Assembly (NCBI GenBank): GCA_034769895.1
Contig: JAWRYS010001461.1
Coordinates: 62,001 to 126,000, forward strand
DNA: 64,000 nt
Direction of reading: 5' to 3'
Origin: Magicicada septendecula
Lineage: Eukaryota > Arthropoda > Insecta > Hemiptera > Cicadidae
Part shown: one piece after another, positions 33,705 to 44,222 of the stretch
Numbering within the stretch: position 1 is the first letter of the stretch
How the letters are laid out: each line of letters opens with the position of its first letter
The notes under the pieces: model-generated
Seen by the model: the letters and a program-made list of their open reading frames with translations, nothing else
Databases searched by the model: none
What the model was told of the DNA's origin: nothing
Made by a program: the position numbers and the translations under genes

Positions 33705-35456
33705 TTGAAACATATAAAAACAAAATTGGTAGATAACAATGCACTGATTACAAAGGCTGATAAGGGGAATACTGTAGTCGTAATAGACAGAGACGAATAC
33801 ACTTCAAAGGTTAATGATTTCATATCAAATAATAATATTTTAATGATACAATCGGACCCAACTGCAGAGTTCGTCAAAGTTTTGAATAATAAAATTAACC
33901 TATGTACACGGCTGTTTGATAACGCCACACGCCGTGCACTAAAACCCATTAACGCAGAAGCACCACAATTTGTTGGCCTACCTAAAATCCATAAGACCAA
34001 TATACCGATTAGGCCATTGATAAATTTCACAACTGCGCCGAGCTACAATGTCAGCAAAAAACTTGCAGTGAAAATAAAAAACAGTATAAAGATAAGTAAT
34101 AACCATAGTATAAGAAATAACATTGACCTTGTTAACAAATTGAAGAGCATTAAATTACGACCTAATTATAAAATAGCATCTTTTGATATTGTTGACTTGT
34201 ATACGAATGTCCCTGTTCAAGAAACTCTCACTATCCTTAAAGAAAATCTTATTAACGCCAAAATATGTAATTCTGAAGAAATCAATGATTTAATCAATTT
34301 ACTGGAAGTTATACTTGACCAAAATTATTTTACATTTAACAATAATTATTACATCCAAAAAAAGGGCCTAGCCATGGGGTCACCTTTATCTGGTTTATTG
34401 GCTGACATATACTTAAACCACTATGAGAATACATATTTGCTCAATGGCATAAATAAACTTTCCAAGAACATAATATCATATACACGCTATGCTGATGATA
34501 CGTTTATAATTTTTAATGGCACAATACGACAAATAGAAAATATGAAATTATACATGAATAGTGTCAATAGAAACATACAGTTCACACTCGAGACAGAGAT
34601 AAATAATAAACTTAACTTCCTCGACCTGACAATTACAAGACTAGATGAAAAGTTCCAATACCAAATATACCGAAAACCGACAACCACGGATCTCACGATA
34701 AATGCTGAATCACATCATCCCTTTTCTCAGAAAATGGCAGCTTATCATAGTTTAATACATAGGTTACTTTCCATACCATTAGAAGACAAAGATTTTCACG
34801 AAGAACTGAACACGATCAAATACATAGCTAAGGCCAATGGTTATAAAAGATCAATCGTAGATAATTTGGTCAAGAAACACAGAAAAAAGAAAAACAACAT
34901 AGAATTACAAGAAAATAATAAAAATAAAATTAGGTATATAGCATCGGAATATGGTAACACCCTACCCAAAATTTTAAACAAAGTATTCGGTGGGATAAAT
35001 ATTAAAATGGCTTACCGAACTAATAATAACATTAATAAGATACTCTTACCTAAACATTCAAAATCAATTGAAGACAGGACGGGCGTTTATAAGATAATAT
35101 GCAATGACTGCGACAGCTTTTACATTGGCCAAACTGGTAGACCTTTTAAAAGACGATTCAAAGAACATTTACCTAGAAAAGAATTTAGTAAAACAGTGTC
35201 AAATTACGCGCGCCATCTGATGGACAACAACCATAGTTATACTGATTTCACAACGAACTTTCAACCCCTCCACATATGCAAAAAAGGTAATTATATGAAT
35301 GCTATTGAAGAATACGAAATATATAAAGCTTACAAAAATAAAAAAACAGAAGAAGTCATCCTTAACGATCAGCTGTACTTCCAGTCCAATCTATTATACG
35401 ACACAGCGATAAGAATACAGAACAAGGTCCATAGTGCACGACATATAACAACATGA
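33705..35456 (+). CDS. PLE protein: reverse transcriptase plus GIY-YIG endonuclease, N-terminally truncated
   Basis: 583 codons with no stop, open from 33687. No ATG is present at the 5' end (first codon given is TTG; first Met is about residue 47), so the copy is truncated and may not be translated. N-terminal LITKADKGNTVVVIDRDEY is a PLE landmark. Reverse transcriptase: VGLPKIHK (about 90-97), FDIVDLYTNVP (160-170, catalytic Asp 161), GLAMGSPLSG (221-230), RYADD (261-265), then NKLNFLDLTI. GIY-YIG domain from about residue 459: RTGVYKIICNDCDSFYIGQTG with the GVY and YIG motifs, a Cys pair, the catalytic Arg region KRRFKEH, and a Glu-rich C-terminal helix. The whole catalytic length looks intact. 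PLEs prime at nicks made by this nuclease. Confidence 0.9.
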   Translation: MKHIKTKLVDNNALITKADKGNTVVVIDRDEYTSKVNDFISNNNILMIQSDPTAEFVKVLNNKINLCTRLFDNATRRALKPINAEAPQFVGLPKIHKTNIPIRPLINFTTAPSYNVSKKLAVKIKNSIKISNNHSIRNNIDLVNKLKSIKLRPNYKIASFDIVDLYTNVPVQETLTILKENLINAKICNSEEINDLINLLEVILDQNYFTFNNNYYIQKKGLAMGSPLSGLLADIYLNHYENTYLLNGINKLSKNIISYTRYADDTFIIFNGTIRQIENMKLYMNSVNRNIQFTLETEINNKLNFLDLTITRLDEKFQYQIYRKPTTTDLTINAESHHPFSQKMAAYHSLIHRLLSIPLEDKDFHEELNTIKYIAKANGYKRSIVDNLVKKHRKKKNNIELQENNKNKIRYIASEYGNTLPKILNKVFGGINIKMAYRTNNNINKILLPKHSKSIEDRTGVYKIICNDCDSFYIGQTGRPFKRRFKEHLPRKEFSKTVSNYARHLMDNNHSYTDFTTNFQPLHICKKGNYMNAIEEYEIYKAYKNKKTEEVILNDQLYFQSNLLYDTAIRIQNKVHSARHITT

Positions 35457-35611
35457 ACACTACAGTCGACTATAGCATGTCGTGGTGCGCACCATCGATA
35501 TCGTGTGTGTCTAAGATCTGGGCATTTTATGTGTTTTTATGTTTGTATTATATTTATTGTTGTGTGTTGTGCAGTGTTTTAATATTTTAACCATTGACGA
35601 CCTTTAACAAG

Positions 35612-35657
35612 GGATATCCTGATGATGGGGCATATGCCCTGAAACGCGTCGATTGAA
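35612..35657 (+). ncRNA. Candidate minimal hammerhead ribozyme in the PLE 3' region
   Basis: Core CTGATGA at 35619-35625; stem II from palindrome GGGCATATGCCC (35628-35639) with a possible G-U pair outside it; GAAA at 35641-35644; then C GC GTC, which gives a 2-bp stem III and cleavage after C35650. Stem I is short (CTA before the core region with GAT… after). One extra U (35626) sits between core and stem II. Hammerheads with tiny stem III are known in PLEs, so location and form both fit. Activity is not shown. Confidence 0.6.
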
Positions 35658-35763
35658 ATATAGAGAAAAGGCCACCAGACGGACAAGAAAAAGGTAAACT
35701 ATTTTACTAATTATATACTATAAGTGGCTTGGATACCGAAAAACATGGATCTAAAACAATTAA

Positions 35764-35872
35764 CAATAATAGAATAAAGGGAGTGTATAATCAGTCGGAA
35801 CTGAAACACTATTATGAAGATAAAGCCAAGACTATTACGAGAATTGAACCAATCAACAATTTATTTCTATAA
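35764..35872 (+). pseudogene. Element A pol, last codons after the PLE
   Basis: Reads NNNRIKGVYNQSELKHYYED and ends at TAA 35870-35872. This is the C-terminus of the integrase tail, collinear with element E (KGVYNQASIKKFYEEN). It shows that the PLE landed a few codons before the end of pol. Confidence 0.8.
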
Positions 35873-35900
35873 ACGAGTTAAAATAAAATAAATTTGTTCT

Positions 35901-35915
35901 TGTGGGGGGGCCTTA
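35901..35915 (+). other. Polypurine-like tract before the 3' LTR of element A
   Basis: tgtgggggggcctta immediately precedes the TG of the 3' LTR at 35916. The G run is the expected plus-strand primer site. Confidence 0.6.
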
Positions 35916-37948
35916 TGTAACGTTACATAACCCGGTCCCAATAAATTAAATCATGTAAGAACATAAAGGTCGGAAATGGGTAACCTATAACTAGCTCTAA
36001 ATTAAAGTATATCACTAAACATGATAAACAATTCGAGTGATATACGGTGCAAAGTGAGTTATAGTGTACCCACTGAGGTAAAAAATGAAAGTGAAAGTAA
36101 CTTATTACAGAATTGTGCTGTAGGTTTGGGAATTATAAAACTATGAGAGTAGACTATAATACTACTAACTGATTCTGTATTTTATTTATTTATTGTAATA
36201 TTTATATTGTATGGACAACCAATTGTTATACCTAAGTTAATGTTATATTTTTTCAAATATTTGTGTTATAATATAAGATAACCCAGGGTTCGTTTTAAAA
36301 AACATAAAAAAATTTTAAATATCAAAGGATAATAAAAAATTAAAATAATACTATGAGGGAAATGGCAACAGGAAGTAGTGCAGTGTAGGAATACTATGAG
36401 AGACTAAATAAATAATATATATAAATTTATTTAAAGATAATAAAATTATCAAATACTTATATACAAGGTCATAAGAAAATGAACAAAAACTTATTATGTA
36501 AACCAAATTGATAAAGAAACCGGAATGGAAAAGAATTATTTTTCGGTAAATAAAATATAAATTTATAATAATTACAAACTGCCTGTATAATAAAAATACT
36601 ATGGGTTACTAAGAGTGACGGAAATAACAAGTATTGTTAATAATAATAAATTTGGAAAAAAACCATAGAGTTGACAAAATGATGCTACTACAATTCTAAT
36701 AAAATAACCTTTCTGGAACTTTGGAGGAGTGAAAATTAGTACAAAATTAACAAGCAACATGACCACTATATAATCATCCATTATTTATCAAAATTAAATG
36801 GTTATACTCTTTAAAAAACAGTGAAAGAAAACCTTCTGATGATTCAACCTAGTTTCGCCATAGTTCAAGTTGACGATAGAATATGAGCCAGACGGTAATG
36901 AAATTATAACTCAAGACGGACCTCACCAGAGAAAAAGCTTCATTCCAGTTAGAACCATACGAAGAGAGGTTAAACAAAATAAACATTTTGTTTAATAGTT
37001 AACGAAGAAAACGCATTCCGAATGTTGGTATAGAACACGAAACTAGTCAAATTTAATCACATGTTTTTAAAGTAAACAAACGCACGCTGCTCTCTTACGG
37101 ACATTCCTGGAACTACATACTAAACGAAAAATAAACAAATTTATTTAATATTTTTTCGGTATTGTAAAGCTTAGTAATTATCCATTTCTGACCATCTCAT
37201 AACAAAAAGAACTTACCCTTAACCCTGGGGAATTATTAAGAATTATATATTAATTGATGTTTTGAAAATAGTGTAAAATTTGGTAAACAAAACCATATAT
37301 GTTTTTTTCTTTAGACAATTCCATGTTTACTCGATGAAGTCGATATTATGTTTTATGTAAGGAAAGATCAATTGTGATACTTGTATTTTGGTGGCAGGAA
37401 ACAAAAAACCAATAATATAAATAAATAATATTATTGAAAAATGATATTGAATAATAAAGTGTGTTATATTTTTTGTAGTGGGTAGTTGTAATAGATTTCA
37501 GCACAAAAACAGAAGAGATCAACATCGGATCAGATTTTGCTATAGTGTAGGCTGGTTGAACTAGGCATGGAAACTTGTCTCACAATCAGCTGATTTAAAT
37601 CACAGCGAACAATTTGAAAAATCAGAAATCGTCTAAACCGAGTGTAAATAATTGGTACTTACTCTCTCTTCCTCATAAGGCTGAACAACTTCCCTCCTTG
37701 ACCCCAAATCACACACTCTCAATTTCTGTTTAGATTGAGTAACATTAAAAAATCCTTTATTTATTTTTTAAAACGTCAGTTATTATAATTCATAAGTGGC
37801 GACTGCGGAGAGGCGGAAACTTTAATATCTCAAACCGCGACGTTACAAGATTGGCGCATAACTACATTGGGAGCTTAATTAAATAAGACGAACTCCCAAT
37901 AAGCCACATACAAAGTTTTCGCTAAAACCTCTAGAAAAACCGCGACGT

Positions 37949-37951
<3 letters not shown>
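35916..37951 (+). repeat. 3' LTR of element A
   Basis: Same sequence as 27399-29437 with a few substitutions and small indels. It contains the internal PBS-like unit (TGG at 37852) and ends …CGACGTTAC, where the last A of the usual TTACA is replaced by the start of the (TA)n tract. Confidence 0.9.
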
Positions 37952-37982
<31 letters not shown>

Positions 37983-37989
37983 CTTATAT
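37952..37989. repeat. (TA)n tract between element A and solo LTR D1
   Basis: About 30 bp of TA followed by acttatat. It is the only DNA between the two LTRs. Confidence 0.9.
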
Positions 37990-40392
37990 TGTAACATAAC
38001 AGAGTTGAGGTCCCCAACGTTACATAAAAAATTGAATGAAACATGGTCAAGGACCATACCCTGAATTAACGTTGCTCAGTAGTTAATGCATCTGAGAAGT
38101 GCCTCAAGTCAAAAGAGGCAATAATTAATGTTGAATATAAAAAACCATACCAATTAATAGTTAAATATAATAAATTATGCTTGTTTTTATAATGTAACAT
38201 CTTAATGTTTACAGAATATTTATGTTATATTTTGAGTATGGTAGGAATGAACTGATGTTGTTTAATAGAAATACTTCATCAATGATTATGTTTATATTTA
38301 TGTTAAATTTGTCTTTAGACAATCAAGTATAGTTACCAGTGTTAGGCATTATACTAAGTTTTAAGTATTGTCTAAAATTGAATATTGCTGTTGTGTTAAT
38401 TAATGTTTATAAACTTGGTCAGGAGGGCAATCAGTGTTTAAGGTTTGACAAGTAGTTCTGACAATAATATTGTAAACTAATGAAGTGTTCCAGGACCAGT
38501 TAATTAATGTAATAAAGTAAACACCAGGAAATTAAAATTAATGTAATTAACTATTAACCAATAATTAATTGTACAGTAGGTCAGGTACAAGAAAATTAAG
38601 TTAAAAAACCAAATAATGTTATAACAGTTGTAAGAAAACCTATAGGCCTAAATTCCATATTTGTGAAAGGAAATTAATACCTTTTTAAGAAGTCCAGTCC
38701 AACGAAACTATGGTAAAACATTTACTGTTTAAGAAGGAAGGTTAGGTGAGAATTTTAGGTAATTTAATATTAATCCAAGCATGGAGTATTTTATTGAAAA
38801 AGAGTAGTAATATTCTATATTCCAGCTCTAGGATATCTAGTTTCACCCAATGATGAAAAAACGTGGTTGTTAAGGCAACTGAAATGGACATGAGTTGTTT
38901 ATATTGAATCATTCGTTCTGATTGTTACAAGCTATTAGGTTGAGATGGGGCGATACATTTAAAAAAAAAAATGAATAATAAATTCTGAAGAAAAATGAAT
39001 CAAAATTAAAAAACCCTCTTTGAAACATAATTCTATCATAATACTGATAAGTAATAAAACTAAATAGACTTCAAATTGTAACTGAATACATTTAAAAAAG
39101 AGTTGAAAACCCCTCACCTCATTCACCAAATAATTCCGCTGCAGTCGGTATTAAACCAATTCCTCCTATAACCAGAAGATCAGTTAAGAGAATTAACATC
39201 CGAACTAACGGAATTATTGAAATAACAAGAAGACCTCATTTTGCAGAGTTACCCTTCATTTGCAGAAGAAGCCGGGATACTATTTTCATTCCACCGGGAC
39301 CGACAATTATCAAGATCATAGGAGAAGAACAGAAGTCCGAAGAATTCCTGAGAGCTTCCCAGTATATTCCACAATCAATTTTATTAAAAGCCAGAAAACG
39401 TTTACTGGATGAAGATGAGTTGAGCTGAGTCTTGTCAACTGTTTACAGACGTCCACGGCCAGTCGAAGTTTTCGTCGACTCGGTAAAAAACAACCTATTT
39501 TAATTTCACTATATTTAGAGTAAATAATTTTGTTTTGTAACACTTGAGTAACCTTAATTATGCATTTTACCTGGCCTTACTAATGGTTCCAAGAACTTTA
39601 CGAACCCTGGGATAAGAACTATTTATTATTATTTTTCATTTGTATAAGTCTATAGAATTTGATTAATTGATAATCGATATAATTTTGTGTGATCGATTTG
39701 ATCATATTATTATTTTGGAGATAACGTGGACTGTGAATTAATAGAGAAAATTAATAAAGGATCTTTATTGTATGAGATAACGTTTGAAGTTATTGCAGAA
39801 TAAATACTATATGTAGTGGTTGGAATAATTTACAAAAAGGTTGATTCAAACCTGATGAACAACTAACCTATAAGTACGCTTATTACAAGTAACAGCGCTA
39901 AACGCTTGCAGCTGGTGGAACAGGAGATTGCTGAACTAGCGTGTGTTTAGTACAAAATTTGAATAGAATTTCCTAACGTCGAGTGACTAGGGTTGACAAA
40001 AATATTCATTACATTCAGTTAATACACTATATATATCGTTAATATTATCCAACTACTGAATACTAAGTTAGACCTATGTCGTAATACGATTATAAGTTAA
40101 AAGAACATTATTATAATTATATTTGTCCAATAATATATTTTCAGGAGGTTTCATCGGTCACAACCGAATAGATATATTTATTAATAATACATTAATTAAA
40201 ACAGGTAACAACATTTTAATTGTTACAAATTGTCACCTTCCACGAGTTCTTTACAAATTGACGCTCACAACAAGGTCATCATTATCTTCTCTTAACACCG
40301 TCTAAACTCGTTATGTTACAAATTGCCGCCAGCAACGTGGGGCTTAACGTGGACACACATAAGTGACAAACACAACATAATTGTTATATTAC
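37990..40392 (+). mobile_element. Solo LTR D1 (about 2.4 kb)
   Basis: Starts TGTAACATAACAGAGTTGAG and ends …TATATTAC against a TA tract. Three PBS-like units lie inside its 3' end: TTACAAATTGTCACC (TGT at 40230), TTACAAATTGACGCTCACAA (TGA at 40259) and TTACAAATTGCCGCCAGCAA (TGC at 40323, followed by CGTGGGGCTT). No internal region follows. It is homologous to D2 in opposite orientation. Confidence 0.75.
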
Positions 40393-40403
40393 TATATATA
40401 TAT
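40393..40403. repeat. (TA)5 spacer between solo LTRs D1 and D2
   Basis: tatatatatat, the whole spacer between two oppositely oriented LTRs. Confidence 0.8.
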
Positions 40404-43400
40404 TGTTACCAATAACTACCTTTGGGTTTCTTATTTAATTACAGTTACGGGTTAATCGTTAATTCAGCCCACGTTGAATTCACCAATTTGTTACTAATTC
40501 ACTCTGTTTATAAGAAAAAATATTTATTATGTTGTTGATATGATTCGTATGTTGAACCTAGACCTGTGTTAATTAATTATCAAGTGTTTTACCAGAGAAA
40601 AACGCTATATTACGGGTATTATAGTGAATAATACAGTAATTTACTCCAACCCTAGTCAGTCTGTATTATTTAAATTGAAAAAAGAGTGGCGCAGAGAATA
40701 AGTTAGTTCTCTATTCTCCCGTATTCACCAGCTGTCTGCACCGAGCGCTGTTATTAGTAATTAACCCGTTCTTATAGGTTAAGTCGTTCAACTTGACGTT
40801 TTTATCACTTTCTTTTTCTGTAAATTACTCCCTAATCGAAATACAATAACTATTCTACAATAACACAGAACATCGTCACATACAAGAAGGATTCTTTATT
40901 TTATATTATTTTAAATTTTCAACAGTTGTCTTCTTCGGTTATTAGATCATAATATCGATCATACAATACTGAATCGATTTGTTAGTTGTAACGGTCCAAA
41001 TTTGTGGGTATTTGTATTTTTAAATTTATTTCATTTTCGGGGATTGACAAAGGTATTGTGTAAATTTTATTCCAACAAACCAGAACACGTGGCAAATAGA
41101 ACAGTTTATAACAAAGGCAAGACGTAATAGCATTGTGCAATCAGTACAGAGGTATGCAGCAAGCCTCATTTCCAAGAACTTTGTTTGAAGGTGACAGCGC
41201 GCACGCACGCGTCAAGTGAGCATGTGCGCGGGCGGGGACGCGAAGCAGATCAACCGACGCTATCGAAAATGGCGCAGAGACGAAGTTTTATGAGCCTACA
41301 ATCCGTGCTGAAGGAAATATGGCTAAGTCACCGCCTCTTTTGTGACATCAAGCCAGAAGCGCCTAAATATCATCGGCACACACTACAGCAAAAACCACTA
41401 TGTATCATGCTCATAGCCAACAAACTGCAACACTTCAGGCTATGAGCGTCGACGAAATTCGTTAGGCCGGGCATCAATTTCCACCCGCTTGCAAGAGACG
41501 CTATACGCAGTCCACGTTACACAGTCCACGAGATCTTACAACAGCGTACAGACGTAATCAGTGAGACTCGGGCCCGGTCGGGTCGAACTTTTTAAATATG
41601 TATAATTCAGTGGAATAACGTTTTAATACCGACCGGGACCCAATAAATTAATCAAGATATCACAGTTATAAATTGGTGCGGTGGAGTCACACAGAGAAAC
41701 CAGTTACGTACGGACATTCGAACCGCGGGATAGAGCACGTGTTCGGCCGGCATCGCGACCGTGAATTATCGTAAGTGAAACAGGAATGTAAAGACAAACT
41801 ATTTTTCGAGGCTTAATATAATATTTTAAAGGGGTTTCAAATGGTGTGGTAGTGTGTGTGTGCAAAGCTGGGCTACTTTCTATAGTATAAATAGTATGTA
41901 AGGGTAAGGCCGATTTCACCATTACCAAATGTGTTCTGTTCTTTTTGTGTTTTGTATGAAGAAGTTCCGTCTTTATGTGAGTAAAAATATTTCATTTTTG
42001 TAACATAAAAATGTGTTAGACTAAGTTATTTCGTCATTACCACTTTCTCATTTCTGTGCTGCAAGATTCGTCTAAACGTTCCGGGGATCTTTCTGAATTA
42101 TTATTGGGGTGGTCAGATAGCGAAATTGTCCCTTTTATTTAAGGTGGAGTATAAAGGTTTTCGATATTTTAACCTATAAAAATAATCGTGGCAACCTTGG
42201 TCTTCTGATGAAATGTAAACACGAGGTAAGTAGTTGTGAAATCTTGCAGGTAAGTCCTGGCAGTAATATTATGTATTAATATATTTCGACCTATTTTTTA
42301 ACATCACATAGTGAACTCGTGGTGTATGTTACAACTTAAGTATAATTTTCAGTTTATCTCTTATCCCAGGGTACATGTAATTCTTTTAACTATTAGTAAG
42401 GCCAGGTAATGCAAATTCAGGTTACTAGGTATTACAAATTAAATTAGTATCTTATTATATAAATTATTAACATAAGCAGGGTTTTACCATACATTTACAA
42501 GCTACTCATACAGGCCGTGTTCCAGTTAACGATGTCGTATCTCAGAGTGATGAAGAATGACGAAAATATTTCCAACTCCGGCTTCTCAATAAAGGTTGTG
42601 ATGAGTGTCCCGGGCTGTAATGGAAAGTTCTGTTCTTGATCTTCGCTGATTTTCTCGTTTCTTGTGGTTACAGGTCCCAATGGAATTAGTGTAGTATTAA
42701 GTTTTTGATCTGCAGCCAAAAGTGAGGTTCAGTAGGTAAATTTAATTCTCTTTAATTTTTGTTGTAGGATATTTATTCAATTCAACTTCTCCCGGTCTGG
42801 ATTATCTGCATTTATTTATGATTTCTTGTATAACTCATTTGGTGGTGTTTAGTTCATTTTCTTAAGGTTTTAATTTTGTAGATAGGTTGTTTATTCTCAA
42901 AGTGATAATTTAGGAAGTCGTCCAATCCGTCTTTTTTATTTATTGTTTATAATTTAACATTGATGTGTAATAATTTTATTCATGAGGTTTTGTGGTTTTC
43001 TGGCGATTTTTAATGACTGAACTGTCCTCATTTACATATAACAATTGAATGTCTAAATCAACAAGATTTCTTGCATTTTGTTGCCTTAACAACCATTGCT
43101 TATTCTGTCATTGGATAATATCTGTTATCCTAGAGCCAGAATTATGAAATATTCTTACTTATTTAATAAAATACTCCCTGCTTGGAATTACATTAAATCA
43201 CATAAAACTTTCACTTAATCTGCCTTATTAAACCGTATACATTTTACTACATTTTCTTCTTAATTGACTTATTTTAAAAGGTATTAATTTCTTTTTACAA
43301 AATACTGAATTTAGGCCTATTGGTATTATTACAGGTGTTATAATTTTTTGTTTTTAATTTAATTTTTCTTACCTGACCTACTGTACAAAGAGTCTCTGGC

Positions 43401-44065
43401 TTATGGCCACTTATATCAATTTTAATTTCCTGGTTTCAATTCATTATTATTATTTAGTTCATCATTGGTTTTTAACATAATTATAATGACCACTTGCCAA
43501 CTTATTAACACTTATTGTCTTCCTGGCCAAGTTTACAAATATTATTTTAAACCTCTTCATTAATTATTTAAAGTAAATACATTTAACATAATACCATACA
43601 TAATAAATGTACTTGTATTTAATTATTTAAATACAAGTTTAACATGAATGAAATGAGTACCCATGACTTAGTACTCCCTTAAAGCAACGGCTCCACACTT
43701 ACTACTCACAAAACATAAAATAAATATCATGTAAACACTATATCATGATACAGTATAACAACAAGTACATTTTATAAAACATTAAATATTAATTGAACAG
43801 TATATTATACTCAACTCCTACACATTAAACTCATCCCATTAGACACAGTGTTTATAGTTTACATCTTATACTGCTCATTACATATTTTATATTTAGGTAC
43901 ACCTTCAATGTTTTATTACCTAGTAACCTTACTAGGTACCTTCAATGCATTTTTTAGGTGAGATTGGCCCTCTTGTATTTAATTATGACATACTTTGGGC
44001 ATTGTTTTAAGTCATGTTGACAAAGTTTTTATGTAACATCGGGAACCTCAACTCTGTTACGTTAC
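40404..44065 (-). mobile_element. Solo LTR D2, inverted relative to D1, with an internal insertion
   Basis: Reading minus from 44065: GTAACGTAACAGAGTTGAGG, then blocks shared with D1 in the same order (caggaaattaaaatt, gtacagtaggtcaggta, aggcctaaattc, gggagtattttatt, tggttgttaaggcaac, attac.tggccttactaat). Ends (minus) ATTGGTAACA at 40404. One PBS-like unit AATTGGTGAATTCAACGTGG (TGG at 40485-40483) lies inside the end. It is longer than D1 because of an insertion (40987-42333). Small frames in it, such as 42495-42719, are LTR sequence shared with D1. Confidence 0.7.
40987..42333. mobile_element. Probable LTR-like insertion inside D2
   Basis: D1-D2 homology breaks at 42333 and seems to resume below 40987. 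The insert has LTR-like ends in both readings (plus TGTAACGGTCC…TGTATGTTACA), so I cannot fix its orientation. It contains a GC-rich patch (about 41195-41280), a PBS-like GTTATAAATTGGTGCGGTGG near 41667, and ACCGGGACCCAATAAATTAA near 41631, which resembles the start of LTR A. No clear target duplication. Confidence 0.4.
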
Positions 44066-44222
44066 TATATATATATATATATATATATTTCAGTCACTTT
44101 TTGCTACAGTCCGTTTCTTGATGTATATAATACTTTAATATTTATACTAAATTGAAATATTTACACCAAATAGAAAAAACATCTTGAGATAAATTTAGTA
44201 TAAATATTAAAGTTATATATAT
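44066..44222. repeat. AT tract and inverted repeat between D2 and element E
   Basis: (TA)n at 44066-44089, then actttaatatttatactaaatt and its reverse complement aatttagtataaatattaaagt around 44130-44213, then tatatat before the LTR of E. Confidence 0.75.

Larger units (their letters stand above)
33675..35763 (+). mobile_element. Penelope-like element nested in element A, 5'-truncated, with 12-bp target duplication
   Basis: PLE 33687-35751 (2065 bp) flanked by TAAAACAATTAA at 33675-33686 and 35752-35763. On each side lie the two halves of the integrase C-terminal tail (GNNTYEIKTIKT and NNNRIKGVYNQSE). Element E has the same tail uninterrupted (NNTYEISNITTKKVKGVYNQ), which confirms that the PLE split it. 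The 5' end is truncated within the N-terminal part of the protein. Confidence 0.9.
27399..37951 (+). mobile_element. Element A: Gypsy-type LTR retrotransposon, defective, with a nested PLE
   Basis: 5' LTR 27399-29437, PBS TGGCGCTCAACG from 29442, gag from 29534, -1 frameshift site 31284-31290, pol 31302 onward, integrase C-terminal tail split by the PLE, G-rich tract before the 3' LTR at 35904-35910, 3' LTR 35916-37951. The LTRs are near-identical by eye. Defects: a gag frameshift and stop, a pol stop, deletion of the integrase core, and the PLE insertion. Confidence 0.9.

Noticed and set aside
41185-41445. 86-codon plus frame in a GC-rich patch
   Set aside because: Considered as a captured exon; no splice sites fit and it lies within the LTR-like insert in D2.
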